Assembly (NCBI GenBank): GCA_963921425.1
Contig: OY992835.1
Span: 18,786,001 to 18,850,000, forward strand
From: Dryas octopetala
Lineage: Eukaryota; Streptophyta; Magnoliopsida; Rosales; Rosaceae
Reading direction: 5' to 3'
Length of the DNA stretch: 64,000 nucleotides
The stretch's first letter is position 1, and each line of letters starts with the position of its first letter. Shown here one piece after another: positions 1 to 10,185 of the stretch. Below the pieces are notes generated by a model, which saw nothing but the letters and a program-made list of their open reading frames with translations, had not been told where the DNA came from and made no database searches. The position numbers and the translations under genes were made by a program.

Positions 1-506
1 CCAATCAGGTGAACTGTTTTTCTTTTTCTTTCCTTTCTTTGATTTCTGCATTATCAGTATCTTCAGTATGTTTGAGGAATTTGTGTCTAGGTTGATTTTA
101 ACGGATTGTAAATATCAAGTCTATTTCTACTGTACATAAAGACTTCTGAATTCAACTTAAAATGGATAATTGAATGAGCAATGGTTGTGGGTCCGTTATT
201 GATGTGATGTGGCTCAATATGCAGTCAGTAGAGAGAGCAGCTGGTATGGATGGTCTAAAGATAACGTACACCCTAATCAAGCATCGTTTGGGAGATCTCT
301 TTTACCGCCTAGTGTAAGTAACATTATAATGCTGCACATTTCAATATTTTTATGGGAAGCAGGTCTTGACTCCCTCACCGGTGACATACAGGTCTCAAAA
401 ATTTGAGGATCCGGCAGAAGGGGAAGATGTTCTTGTGGGAAAATTCAAGAAGCTACATGAGGACCTGACAAATGGTTTCCGTGCCCTTGAGGATGAAACT
501 CGATGA
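1..506 (+). CDS. 3' end of an unrecognised protein-coding gene (partial)
   Basis: Two terminal exons can be read: 225-313, behind a TATGCAG acceptor and ending at GTAAGT, and 363-506, behind GAAGCAG and ending in TGA at 504-506. Frame is continuous across the junction. The end of the protein reads as a Ser/Trp/Pro-containing stretch (SSWYGWSKDNVHPNQASFG) followed by a charged, helix-prone tail (KFKKLHEDLTNGFRALEDE). A further exon may end at about base 8, where CAG/GTGAAC looks like a donor. The 3' UTR probably runs to about 780, since no other ORF is credible there. I do not recognise the family. The start and most of the gene lie outside the window. Confidence 0.6.
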
Positions 507-779
507 TCAAACATCTCAAAACTATGATTTTAGATTATTCGAGTGGCGTGGCGATGACAGTTTTTGTTACTGTTTTTTGTTGTGCATGAAGAACGGCAGT
601 GTTAGTTTTTATTGCGATGTCACTTTAGCATTGCTCGTGTGGCAGTTTTTCTAGCTGGGATGTGTAGTTATAATCTTAATTATTGTATTTTCTGTCATTC
701 CCTTCCGGTTGTTTCCCAGAATAAGAAACTAGATCCCATTTCTTATTTATGTATCTAATCAATAAGGTATGTATGATTT

Positions 780-1500
780 GATTTTTTTGGCGGCTGCTCT
801 CATTTCTCTCTCCACATCTCTAATTTTGATTGTAAAATGAATACACTGAAGGAGAGTGGGGAGACATACCCTTGTGGCCAACAAAGAGAAAAGTAAACGG
901 AAAATAAAGTTGCATACCCTCCTTGGTGGGACAAGCGTTGGTCTGCTTGACATACCAAGCAAAGTAAACATTTGAGACCGAAATTGGCCTTGACAAGTAT
1001 TTAAGATCATCTAAGTCATATTTAGGTGACTAAACTAGACATGGCTGCATGATCAAGCTTTCCCAATTATTGGCGCAAAAAAAAAAGCTTTCTAAATTCT
1101 TTCATCTCCATTGATGAATTTATCTAAGTATTATGGCACTGCTTTTTCTATGGTCTCAATCCCTAGCCAGCTGCTTTTAAGGGTCAATTAAGTGATGGAG
1201 ATTTGACTTCACTCACTGATGCCCCAACGTCCAAAATTAAAGCTGTGGACCCTCACTACCATGCCCTGATTCAAATCCTTAGGTCTCCAACATTTTGATT
1301 TCTCTGCATTGAAGGCTCAACTTGGCCAGTGATCGATTTCCACTTCATTTGTGCATCTAAACCAAAAAAGAAAATCAACCAACTGTTTGTTTTCATCCAT
1401 GGTAACTGCTAGTAGATCTTGATTCTTGAGCCCTCCCCACTGACAGGAAGAGACTACCAGGAAAGCAGTTTATTACTTTCAGCCAAGCACTAACATTGAG
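780..1500. other. intergenic stretch, nothing recognised
   Basis: AT-rich sequence between the end of the first gene and the convergent FAM32A-like gene. No ORF with plausible coding character, no RNA gene and no clear repeat was seen. It probably holds both 3' UTR ends. Confidence 0.5.
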
Positions 1501-1749
1501 ATGGCTATATGAAGGTTTTAGAAGCACATGCAATCTGAAGGGCTAAAAAGAGAGTAATTGAGTTCCACAAAATCAAGGTGAAAATAAAATGTCATTAGCA
1601 ATCTACTCATAGTCAAGCAAAAACTACCAAATACAATATAAAACCTAAGTTGATGTTCAAATGAAAAATACCATACATATTGCACTGACTTTAAAATGAC
1701 AAATGAGACAGTTGATCCTTTGGCTTTCATATTCATAGACTTCACTGAA

Positions 1750-2537
1750 TCAACCTGGGCCAACTTTAGGAATGTCATAATGCTCGCTCATGTTTGCCAG
1801 ATACTGGTTGAAATCTTGAATCCTGTCACGATGGGATTTATTAGCTGTCTTGGCCAACCTGTGCGTATCAATTCTCTCTCTCTGCTCTATATATCGTCTC
1901 TCTGCGGGTGTGAGATGATCATCATAATGAGCACCCTTCCCATCCTCGCCTGATTTGTTGGCATCATTTATATCTTCCTCATCAGGATTGGTTGATCCTT
2001 CTGTACTTCCACCTACACCAATACCATATTGAATGATAAAACTGACAAAAGGAATATTATCGGACATTAAAATGGCATGATGAAAAGGAACCAAAATTTT
2101 TTGCAGTAAGTATTGCAGTAGTGATGGAGGGTACTGGTGATCACAGAGCCATAGATAGATCAGTATGGTCAGCGTTCCCAGTCCCCCTTTCCTTTTTGTC
2201 AACATCAATTGACAGAAAACATCAATGCAAAGAGTATGTGTACAAGGAAGAGAGAAAGGCCAACAACATCACTTGCAGGATAACAAGAATTATAGCAAAT
2301 CTTATACATCTTGTTTATTCTAATAAGTCCACATCCTGCAACAATGAGAAGTAGAGTGCTAGATTGAACAATTCTGAGTTGCCAACCAATGCCAGAATAT
2401 TAGTTGATCCAACGGTTCCAACCTAACCATAATTCTTATGCGCACTAAGCATATTTCACAATTCACAATTAAAAAAAAATAGAAAAGGTGGCTCTACTGC
2501 TCTACACTTCTTAGGTATCATTAGACTAAGGCATAAT

Positions 2538-2600
<63 letters not shown>

Positions 2601-2954
2601 TCACACACAGAGAGTTTACAAAACATATAGTAAACTAAATCGGATGACTGGAAACCTTTCTGAACTTATGTTTGTGTTTTTACGAATACGTGCCTGGCCA
2701 AACCTTTCTCAATTTGTATGACAATAAATAGAGGAGAAAAGACAGCTTATTTAAACTAAAAAAAAGAAAAACTAATTTCAACTTTGATATCAAAAGGATA
2801 ACTTACCAGCTGAGAGCTCATTTTCTGTGACAATAGATAGCTGATCTTGATGTTTTTTATTTTTCTTTTTCTTCTTGATCCCAGCAGCCTTCACATCTAG
2901 AGCCTTTCCCTTAAGCTTCAGCTTCCCACCAACGACATTCTCGTATCCTGACAT
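1750..2954 (-). CDS. FAM32A-like protein (DUF1754), spliceosome-associated
   Basis: Two coding exons, 2954-2807 and 2012-1750, joined by a GT-AG intron with continuous frame, give 136 residues against about 112 for human FAM32A. The N-terminus (MSGYENVVGGKLKLKGKAL) carries the family's KLKLKG motif and is followed by a lysine-rich run. The C-terminus has the diagnostic RxxDFNxYLxxxxEHYDIPKV block. An upstream noncoding exon probably ends at 3566 (donor GTACGATCC on this strand) and is spliced at about 2958, just before the ATG. In metazoans FAM32A is found in late spliceosomes at the exon-ligation step. A nuclear splicing role here is inferred from family. The middle acidic insert (DEEDIND) is typical of plant versions. 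Confidence 0.9.
2547..2594. repeat. (CT)n microsatellite in the FAM32A-like intron
   Basis: About 24 uninterrupted CT units followed by a short CA-rich tract, inside the intron between the two FAM32A-like coding exons. Confidence 0.95.
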
Positions 2955-3679
2955 GTTTCCTGTCAAAAAGATTAAAAAACAAAAAGTTATATGACGAATC
3001 ACAGACTTGAAAAAATCATTGGACAAAGAGCATGCGTACAATACATGGCAGAGAGCAATCATAAGCGGAAAAAGAATGAGCGTCCGAAATGCAAATAAGC
3101 ACAGGACAACTATACACCGTCCCGGGAACCAAACTCTACCTATAACAAAAAGGGTAAATTGGTGAAGCAATAGAAGACTATACAGCTAGCTAATGATGTC
3201 CCATCTCAAAACCTCCAAAACACTTTGCAGCTGAGCCCTCATTAACCAACTCACATTATACAATCAAGTTCAAATGCTCAATTGAACTCAAAGAACCCTA
3301 TTTCCAGGTAATTGGGTTGGCAGCAATAACCAATTTTACCCACAAGGCCGATCAAATGAAAAAAAAATGAAACTAAATAAATAAACAAACCCAATTTGTT
3401 AATCCAAATCCAAGAAATACATAAGAACAACCCAAAAATAAATCATCATCATCTCCTCAACTAGCAAATTATTAGCAGAAAAACCGCAGTAAATTAAGAA
3501 AAATTGCCACAAATTCTCAGCTGAATATTTAGAAAGCATAAAGTAGGGAACCCTAGGATCGTACCTCAAAGCAAAACAGATGCTGTCTCGCTTCGAAATT
3601 TAACCAAAAAATACACCTTTCAAGTTTTACGATTCAATCATCGAAACGCCCTACGGAATGATTCGGATTCATTTTGGGT

Positions 3680-4980
3680 TCGACCCGGAAGACTGATTTC
3701 TCGAGTTTTGCACCCAACACCCTTAAAAATCATAACTTTCCAATTTTGTCCTCGGATTACTGATAAAAATAAAAATAAAATAAAATAAAATAAATTTTTT
3801 TTTTGGTGAAAACAAAAATTGCCATAGCTAGCCAGATGTTATTTTGTTTGATTTCTTAATGATAAAATTGGAATTGAATATTTGTATCAAACCCCCTCTC
3901 ACAACATGTTATTCTGATTTTTTAATTCAATGTATGAATTTATTTTTTATTTATTTAAAATAAAAATATTAAAATGACATGCTTTTGTAAGAGTGAATTG
4001 GAGGAGCTCCTCCAATAGGGGTTGAAGGCAAGTTTTGTTCATTTGCATGTAAATTTTTTTGTTTGTATATTAAGTTTTACACATTGTTGCACTAACCATC
4101 ATAACCAATTGTCTTTGACTTCTTGTATAGTACCTAGTTCTTTAATACTGATTTAATTGCATACTTGATTATTTTTTGTAACTAATCTTTAATTGAGCAT
4201 GAACTGATTGTATTACATTAGTATTTAGGTAATTAGGTTAATACTGGTTTTAACTAAAAGTTTGGGATTTGAAGATGTTTGGTTCTTAAAACAAAAGAAA
4301 TTACAAGAACAAATCACCAATGGTTTTTTTGCAACTGTAAATGTAATAAATTATCTAAAAGAAGTTGGGTCAAGAATTAGATACAAAATAATTGGATTCA
4401 AATAAACTCACAATTAACAATATCAACAAAAGCAATATTAATCAATTAAGTACATAAAAAATATAAACTCGTATTACCCATAATCATAAAGATGAAGTAT
4501 CTAAATATTTAACTGTAATATTTATAAGAAGAAATGAAGAATATAATAGAAGAAAATAAAAAATGTATTTCCAAGTGACACCCGTGCTCAACACATTGGT
4601 ATTCTACAACTTATATTGATTTTTTTTCTGAAAAAAAAAAAAAAAATTGCAGAGGCCATGGCCCTCTTAGTTCCTTCTATGTTCCACCCTGTGTGGGAAT
4701 AAGCATATAATGTTATGCCACAACCAAGTTTACACAGATACTCGAACTGCATCACAGATTTCGAGACTTGACAGGAAGCATGGTGAGTGGCAAATTCCAT
4801 ATCATCCGGGATTAATTGGAACACCGGTAGGCCTTCTCTTCATCGTGTAGATTTTGGTACTTAGGTTTTGGCTATCCTTTCCTCTGTGCACCATCTAAAT
4901 TGAAGGAGGTTGAACATCTCGCATTCGTTCCCTTCTATGCCAATTGCTTTAGTCTAAACATAGTTGTACTCTTCCCTAGA
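3680..4980. other. AT-rich intergenic region
   Basis: It holds the presumed promoter of the FAM32A-like gene near 3600-3750 and long A/T runs. One short open stretch on the + strand at about 4710-4840 is noted under findings. No gene is supported. Confidence 0.5.
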
Positions 4981-4984
4981 GCTT

Positions 4985-5582
4985 CTCGAGATGAACCCCA
5001 CCTGCAGGCTCAGCAATGGCTTTAGCTAAAGTGCCAGCCTTTTAAATTCTAGCATATACAAGACATTATAATATGTGATGTGCAGAGAAGAGATCACCTT
5101 TTCAGTTTAGCCTTCCCATGATTAGCCTGGTAAATTATATACAAAGATGCCAACTTCCATGGCGCACTCTTGGCCTCATACAACTAGTTCTGAAGTGCAC
5201 AAAATCAATAAAGCAGACCAACAAAAGAATGGCTCAATTCACTTCCCATGCACGACAAAAAGCAGTGAGACAATTACTCAGTTATATGCATACGCACAAT
5301 TTCATATTCACAAGAGAATTAAAATGCTCACCATCCCGAGGTAAAGAAGGCCTGTCTTTGTTTCCCCAGATGTGGTAGTGTATGAAGCGACTATCTGTGA
5401 GAAATATGGACAAATCACATTTCGTTTGTCAGCCAATATATATCAAGCTGTATCAAACTGTAAATATAACAAGGATAGCATAATAAGTTTCATGAGACCA
5501 ACCACCTCTGATGGAGCTTTTCCCCAAACCAAGCATTTTTCATTTCTTTTGCAAAATTCTTGCCTTTGCCTGTCATATTATC
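4985..5582 (-). pseudogene. partial DWF5 duplicate (exons 9-11 region), broken
   Basis: This stretch matches the 10907-11368 part of the intact DWF5 gene on the same strand, introns included. It keeps the 3' half of exon 9 with its GT donor (about 5582-5510), all of exon 10 (5393-5313), and only about the first 14 bases of exon 11 near 4990, after which similarity stops. Exon 10 has lost two bases (CTTCTTTACCTC against CTTCTTTTAACCTC), which breaks the frame. Relative to the parent, about 128 bases are inserted near 5086-5213. Retained introns show that it arose by DNA duplication and not by retroposition. It lies beyond the PPR gene from its parent and cannot encode a working reductase. Confidence 0.88.
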
Positions 5583-5799
5583 ACACTACAAACGACCTGA
5601 AAATCCAAACAAATCCAAATGGAATGATTACGTTTAAAAATTAATCCCAAAGGCCAAAAGGCAATTCAAAGACAACCAATTAGACAGAAAAGAAATTGAA
5701 CTTGGAAAAATTACCTTTAAAATGCTTGACTAAATATCAATTAAGATCATGAATTTCCAAGAAAAGCCATTTGAGAGGCATATTTTAATCATATGGATC

Positions 5800-7791
5800 T
5801 CAACCCATTGAAGTAGCCACATCAAATAGGTCTTCAGAGCCAGATGTCTCTACAGATAGATCAGTTTCTGAATAAACATCCAAAAATGCGTTGCGACCAT
5901 CATCTCCTTTCACGCTTTCGACAACTTCATCGGGAAGTAATTCATGCATTACCTTGGCAGATATCAAATCCAAATCTCTCATCTCAATCAATAAATCAGT
6001 AACTGAATTAGAATGATATGGTCTGCAAAGGAATTTTGATAATCTCAAGAATGTATTGCAGCTCAGTTCTATTTTTGCTTCACTCATCTCTTGAAGCATC
6101 AGTTTAATCATGTTACGATCTCTTTCTTTACAAAAACCTGAGACCATTACATTGTATGTATATGCATTAGGAGCTAAACCAACCTCCTTCATCTGGCAAT
6201 AAAGTGAAAAAGCCTCTCTAGTTCTACCACCCATAAAAAGTCCATGAATGGTAACTGTATATGCTACAACATCAAGTGTGTATCTCTCTGCAACTGCTTT
6301 CCTAAATACTCTAATGGCCCTATGAAATTTACCAACCTTTATAAGCCCGTCTATAACAACAGTATGAATGTGAGCATCCTGACCAGGGTATTTCATGACA
6401 ATCCCATGGTACACATCAACTGCTTGATCAACTCTTCTTGCTTTACATAGTCCACTTAATAATCCAACAAAAGTATACTCATCTGGTGTAAAACCTCCAT
6501 CCAGCATATCATTATAAAACTTCTCAGCAAGAGATGGATTCCCAGACTTAATGAAACAATTGAGAAATGAGTTACATACCAATAAGTCAGCCTCTATGTC
6601 AAGTCCACGAACTAAATTGGGTAACAGAGAAAACCTCCTAGACAAACATATGGCAGATAACAGTGAACAGAAGGTATATGAATCAGGAGCCAATTTTCGT
6701 GATTGCATGCCAAAAAAAACTTCAAATGCATCATCATACCTCCCAACCTTAGAGAGGGAATCTATTAATACATTACAAAGAACCAAGTCCCAGGCATATC
6801 CTTTAGATTCCATCATATTTAAAATTTTGAACGCATCGCTAACCATGTGAGATCTCAAAAATCCTCTAATTAATATTGTGTACGTTACAACACTAGGAGA
6901 AGAACCAGTCTTAACCATCTTCTCAAATAATTTATGTGCAACATCAAGTCTCTGCATTCGACAAAACCCATCAATCAACATACTCCAAACCTTTACAGAC
7001 ACAGATATCCCCAAAGTAATCATTAGACCCAACACTTGATGTGCCTTCACTATATTACCCATTTTGCAGAAACAGTTCAAAATCATCTCAAATGTCTCAA
7101 CTTTTGGGTGATATCCCCACCCTAACATCATTCTCAACACATCTCTAATATGAAAAGATTCATTCAAATTGCATAAATTGCACAGTGCAATATTAAAAGT
7201 CAAAAAATTTGGCATTTGGGTTTCTTTCAAGAACTTAATAGCTGAATCAACATCCCCAATTTTGAAAGATACATCAATGATTACATTGCAAGCAAAAGTG
7301 TTGGGTGTAAAATCATAAACACCCATTTGCTCAATAGCCTCAAAGACCATCACATGCATTCTGCCGCGCCAATAAATCCTCAACAAGAGCAAAAATGTTT
7401 GAGATTTTATGACACACCCAACACTCTCTAACTCCTTAACAACGGATTTAACCGTTTTGTAGCGCTCCATCATGGCCCTGATCACACCAACCATGTGATC
7501 AAATGCAACCGTATTGTGAAAAAAATTGGGTTGTTGAGCACACCACAGGAAGAATCTCAATGCAATCAAATCAGAAGGGCAATTCAATAAAGTGGAATGC
7601 ACAATCTGATGAGTGAGAGTGAGCTTACTTCTTTCTGGGTCGAGATTTTCCCGGAATTTTTTTTGGGTGTTGTCAGGTGAACATACCACTGGTGATGAAA
7701 AGTAGCGGATTGGCAACATGCGCAGCGCTCTAATAATTTGGTTTGGCCTTTCATGTAGAAAACAATACCTAAATCTCCATACCACTTCCAT
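5800..7791 (-). CDS. P-class pentatricopeptide repeat protein, probably mitochondrial
   Basis: An intron-less ORF of 663 residues, which is usual for plant PPR genes. The first 35 residues are rich in Arg and lack acidic clusters (RALRMLPIRYFSS), like a mitochondrial presequence. From about residue 90 to 600 there is a near-continuous array of 35-residue PPR motifs, for example VVTYTILIRGFLRSHMVSDA, LVLCNVLIDSLSKVGRYDDA and AYTYNVMVSGFCKERDRN. No E, E+ or DYW domain follows; the C-terminus is a short acidic tail, so it is P-class. Such proteins bind single-stranded organellar RNA and affect stability, splicing or translation. From memory it resembles At1g16830. The RNA target cannot be inferred here. 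It sits between the DWF5 gene and its broken copy. Confidence 0.93.
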   Translation of the reverse strand: MEVVWRFRYCFLHERPNQIIRALRMLPIRYFSSPVVCSPDNTQKKFRENLDPERSKLTLTHQIVHSTLLNCPSDLIALRFFLWCAQQPNFFHNTVAFDHMVGVIRAMMERYKTVKSVVKELESVGCVIKSQTFLLLLRIYWRGRMHVMVFEAIEQMGVYDFTPNTFACNVIIDVSFKIGDVDSAIKFLKETQMPNFLTFNIALCNLCNLNESFHIRDVLRMMLGWGYHPKVETFEMILNCFCKMGNIVKAHQVLGLMITLGISVSVKVWSMLIDGFCRMQRLDVAHKLFEKMVKTGSSPSVVTYTILIRGFLRSHMVSDAFKILNMMESKGYAWDLVLCNVLIDSLSKVGRYDDAFEVFFGMQSRKLAPDSYTFCSLLSAICLSRRFSLLPNLVRGLDIEADLLVCNSFLNCFIKSGNPSLAEKFYNDMLDGGFTPDEYTFVGLLSGLCKARRVDQAVDVYHGIVMKYPGQDAHIHTVVIDGLIKVGKFHRAIRVFRKAVAERYTLDVVAYTVTIHGLFMGGRTREAFSLYCQMKEVGLAPNAYTYNVMVSGFCKERDRNMIKLMLQEMSEAKIELSCNTFLRLSKFLCRPYHSNSVTDLLIEMRDLDLISAKVMHELLPDEVVESVKGDDGRNAFLDVYSETDLSVETSGSEDLFDVATSMG

Positions 7792-8810
7792 GAAAATTCA
7801 ATTCTTCCAGCAAACCAAACACTACATAAGAAAATTAGGAGAGAGAGGGAGAGGGTGGAATTACTTTTTGGTCCCATATATTCACAAATAAATGACAATG
7901 AGAAGCTATTAACAACAATGTAATGAAAGTTATGTGGGTACTATATAAATAAATGAAAATCAAGCACAATAAATTAAACTAAAGAAATATAGCAATTACA
8001 ACATAGAAATAAATCCTCAATGCTATGAAATTAAAAAAGAACAATATTCTCTTAAGTTTTAAACAAATATAAATTAGCACACCAACCAACATTAATATCA
8101 TGAGTAATTTATTGTGGGCTAGGGCTGATAAGGTTGTAGCACTGATGAATTTAGAATGTAAACGTACTTACTTTCATCTGCCTAGCACTGAGAGCCCCAA
8201 AGATATCTGGATTACTGCAGCTTGTAGAAAACGATGCTTCAGCTAAAGAAGAAATACCTTCTGGGCTTTTGGGGATTGGGAGCAAATCAGAAAAACAAGC
8301 TTCCAAGATTGGGGGGTGGCAACTGCAGAAATAGGACTGTGGGAGGGAGTGAGTGAGTGAGTGACTGAGGGACTGAGTGAGCGTCCAAATTCATCTGCCA
8401 AAACAGAAGAAGAAGAAGAAGAAGAAGAACAACAACAACAACAACAAAATGGAGGTGGGAGAGAGCTGGGAACTGCCCAACGAAGTAGAAGAAGAAGAGG
8501 GCATGAGTGGGTTAGAAGAAAAAGCAGGAGGCGAACGAAGGAGATGAAGAAGACACAAGAGGAGAGATGGACCCCTGGCCTTTTCCGCGGGCCTGGGCTA
8601 TTTGCTTGTGGGCTAAGAAGTTTTTTTCACTGGGTTGGACCATAGTCCAACCAAGCCCACCATCTGGAGGCGTCATTGCGTGTGCAACGGGGAAATAATG
8701 ACATGTAGGTGCTACCAATATAGTGTTACGAATCCACTCAAATTATAATGAAAAATGTTAAGGGTCTCGGTCTCGGTACATGTACAATTATTAAAACTTA
8801 AAATATAAAC
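7792..8810. other. upstream region of the PPR gene
   Basis: The sequence above the PPR start is AT-rich to about 8150, then more mixed with a trinucleotide repeat. The 5' leader and promoter of the PPR gene are expected here, but no start site can be fixed. The + strand ORF at 8361-8645 is low-complexity (Glu/Gln/Arg runs) and is not accepted as a gene. Confidence 0.4.
8407..8447. repeat. (GAA)n(CAA)n microsatellite
   Basis: About eight GAA units run directly into about five CAA units upstream of the PPR gene. Confidence 0.9.
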
Positions 8811-8814
8811 CTTA

Positions 8815-8905
8815 ATCATTTGCACCATTTAGTCTAGTGGATAACACCCACTCTCTCTTTATCGGAATAGGTATTGAGTTTGAATTTTATAAACATTCGT
8901 TATTT
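8815..8905 (+). mobile_element. tRNA-like SINE relic
   Basis: The stretch TTAGTCTAGTGG resembles a pol III A box. About 45 bases on, GAGTTTGAATTTT resembles a weakened B box (GGTTCGANNCC), followed by an A-rich end. Spacing fits a tRNA-derived SINE head. The B box is degenerate, so it is a relic, and no target-site duplication was confirmed. Confidence 0.4.
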
Positions 8906-9580
8906 AATAAAAAACCTTAATAATTATACACATAATAAGTTGAGTAGATTCCATGGCTAGTGCCTCTTTCTAGAGCTTATGGCTGCCTTCAATGGCTTTG
9001 GCGTCTTTCATGTTCTTAAAAAAACATGAAAAAAAAAATCAACATGTTCTTTAAGTAATTTTTTTTTCGGTGAGATTTAAGTAATTTCATCTAAGGTTAA
9101 AGTTGTCATTAATCTTTTTTCTTGTAAAAGGTGGGTGGGTGGGATGCTCGGACTGGGGATGAATCAGATGATAATAAGTTTAATATAAACATATAATCAT
9201 TTTCTTTAATTGTGGGGAGGAAGGAAAAATTCGAACTCTTACTATAGACGTGAAAGTAAAATGTTCTACAAATCATTTAAAGTTAGTCTAAGTGGTGAGG
9301 GTAAATGGGTTTCAGATTCAATTTAGGTCCAAAGTTTAGATACTAGGTATAAGTTAGAAACTTCTACTGAAGGTAGTATAATTGTTGGAAAGTAGGGGCA
9401 CGAGACAAAAATGGTAATACCAACACAAGAGATTCAAAAACTTGGCCAGAAGCCTCATGAAAGCAAGATCAAATATAACCGGCGCATACAAAACTTACTC
9501 CTCTACCTAGTGTTGCCTTTAGTAGGGGTTTCGGGTAACCTTCCGTATATACAATTTAAATCGGATATATTAAACTTCTA

Positions 9581-9844
9581 GACCTTGTTTGATACATAAG
9601 ATAAAATTGATTAGATTCACGTGTGTTAAAAAAGAAGATGAAAAGTGTCTTTTAACTTAAAAGAAAAAGATGGAAAAAAAAAATGGATGAACTATGGGAG
9701 GAAACTTATTCCCACTAAATGCACCATTTTGGGGGGAATCGGAAGAAACAAGTTTTCTTTTATATTCGTCCATCTTTTTTCTTTAATACACATGAATTTA
9801 GTCATTTATCTTATTCAATCCAGTCATATACATCAAAAGAGGCC
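9581..9844. mobile_element. Tourist-like (PIF/Harbinger-type) MITE
   Basis: A 264-base element with imperfect terminal inverted repeats: the left end GACCTTGTTTGATACAT pairs with the right end, which read in reverse complement is GGCCTCTTTTGATGTAT. The pairing continues inwards through a CACGTGTGTTAAA / CATGTGTATTAAA block. CTA flanks both sides (9578-9580 and 9845-9847), fitting a 3-base target duplication. It is too short for a transposase. Confidence 0.7.
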
Positions 9845-10185
9845 CTAGTGTTCTTTCTCTTCTATGCAAAAGCCTATATATAGTTGTAATTACCCCTAGA
9901 ACTTAATGGAAGCTCATGGGAAAAGCCCAAAAATCTTTGGTGGATAATGGGAAAATTGGAGAAATCAACTAAAAAACCTACAAATGCACATCAAAACTGA
10001 TGTTTCTTTGCCCAGTCAACAAGACTAATATCACAACATATTAAAACTTACATCCTCAAGAAAGGCTTAGCAAGAGCCAATAAGTTAAAGGGGAATGATA
10101 TACATAGCATTCTCAATTACCAAATTAGCTATGAATAACAAGAGCAAGTTCAAAGTGAGGCACCATTTGATGCATACAGGATTCT

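Noticed and set aside
1750..2208. 152-codon continuous ORF reading upstream from FAM32A exon 2
   Set aside because: The part before 2012 is intron read-through; the acceptor at 2013-2014 restores the FAM32A frame.
8361..8645. 94-codon + strand ORF upstream of the PPR gene
   Set aside because: It is built on GAA/CAA repeats and Arg runs, with no conserved content.
9200..9330. Possible tRNA-like A and B boxes near 9220 and 9295
   Set aside because: The boxes are weak and spacing inconsistent; no cloverleaf, tail or target duplication.
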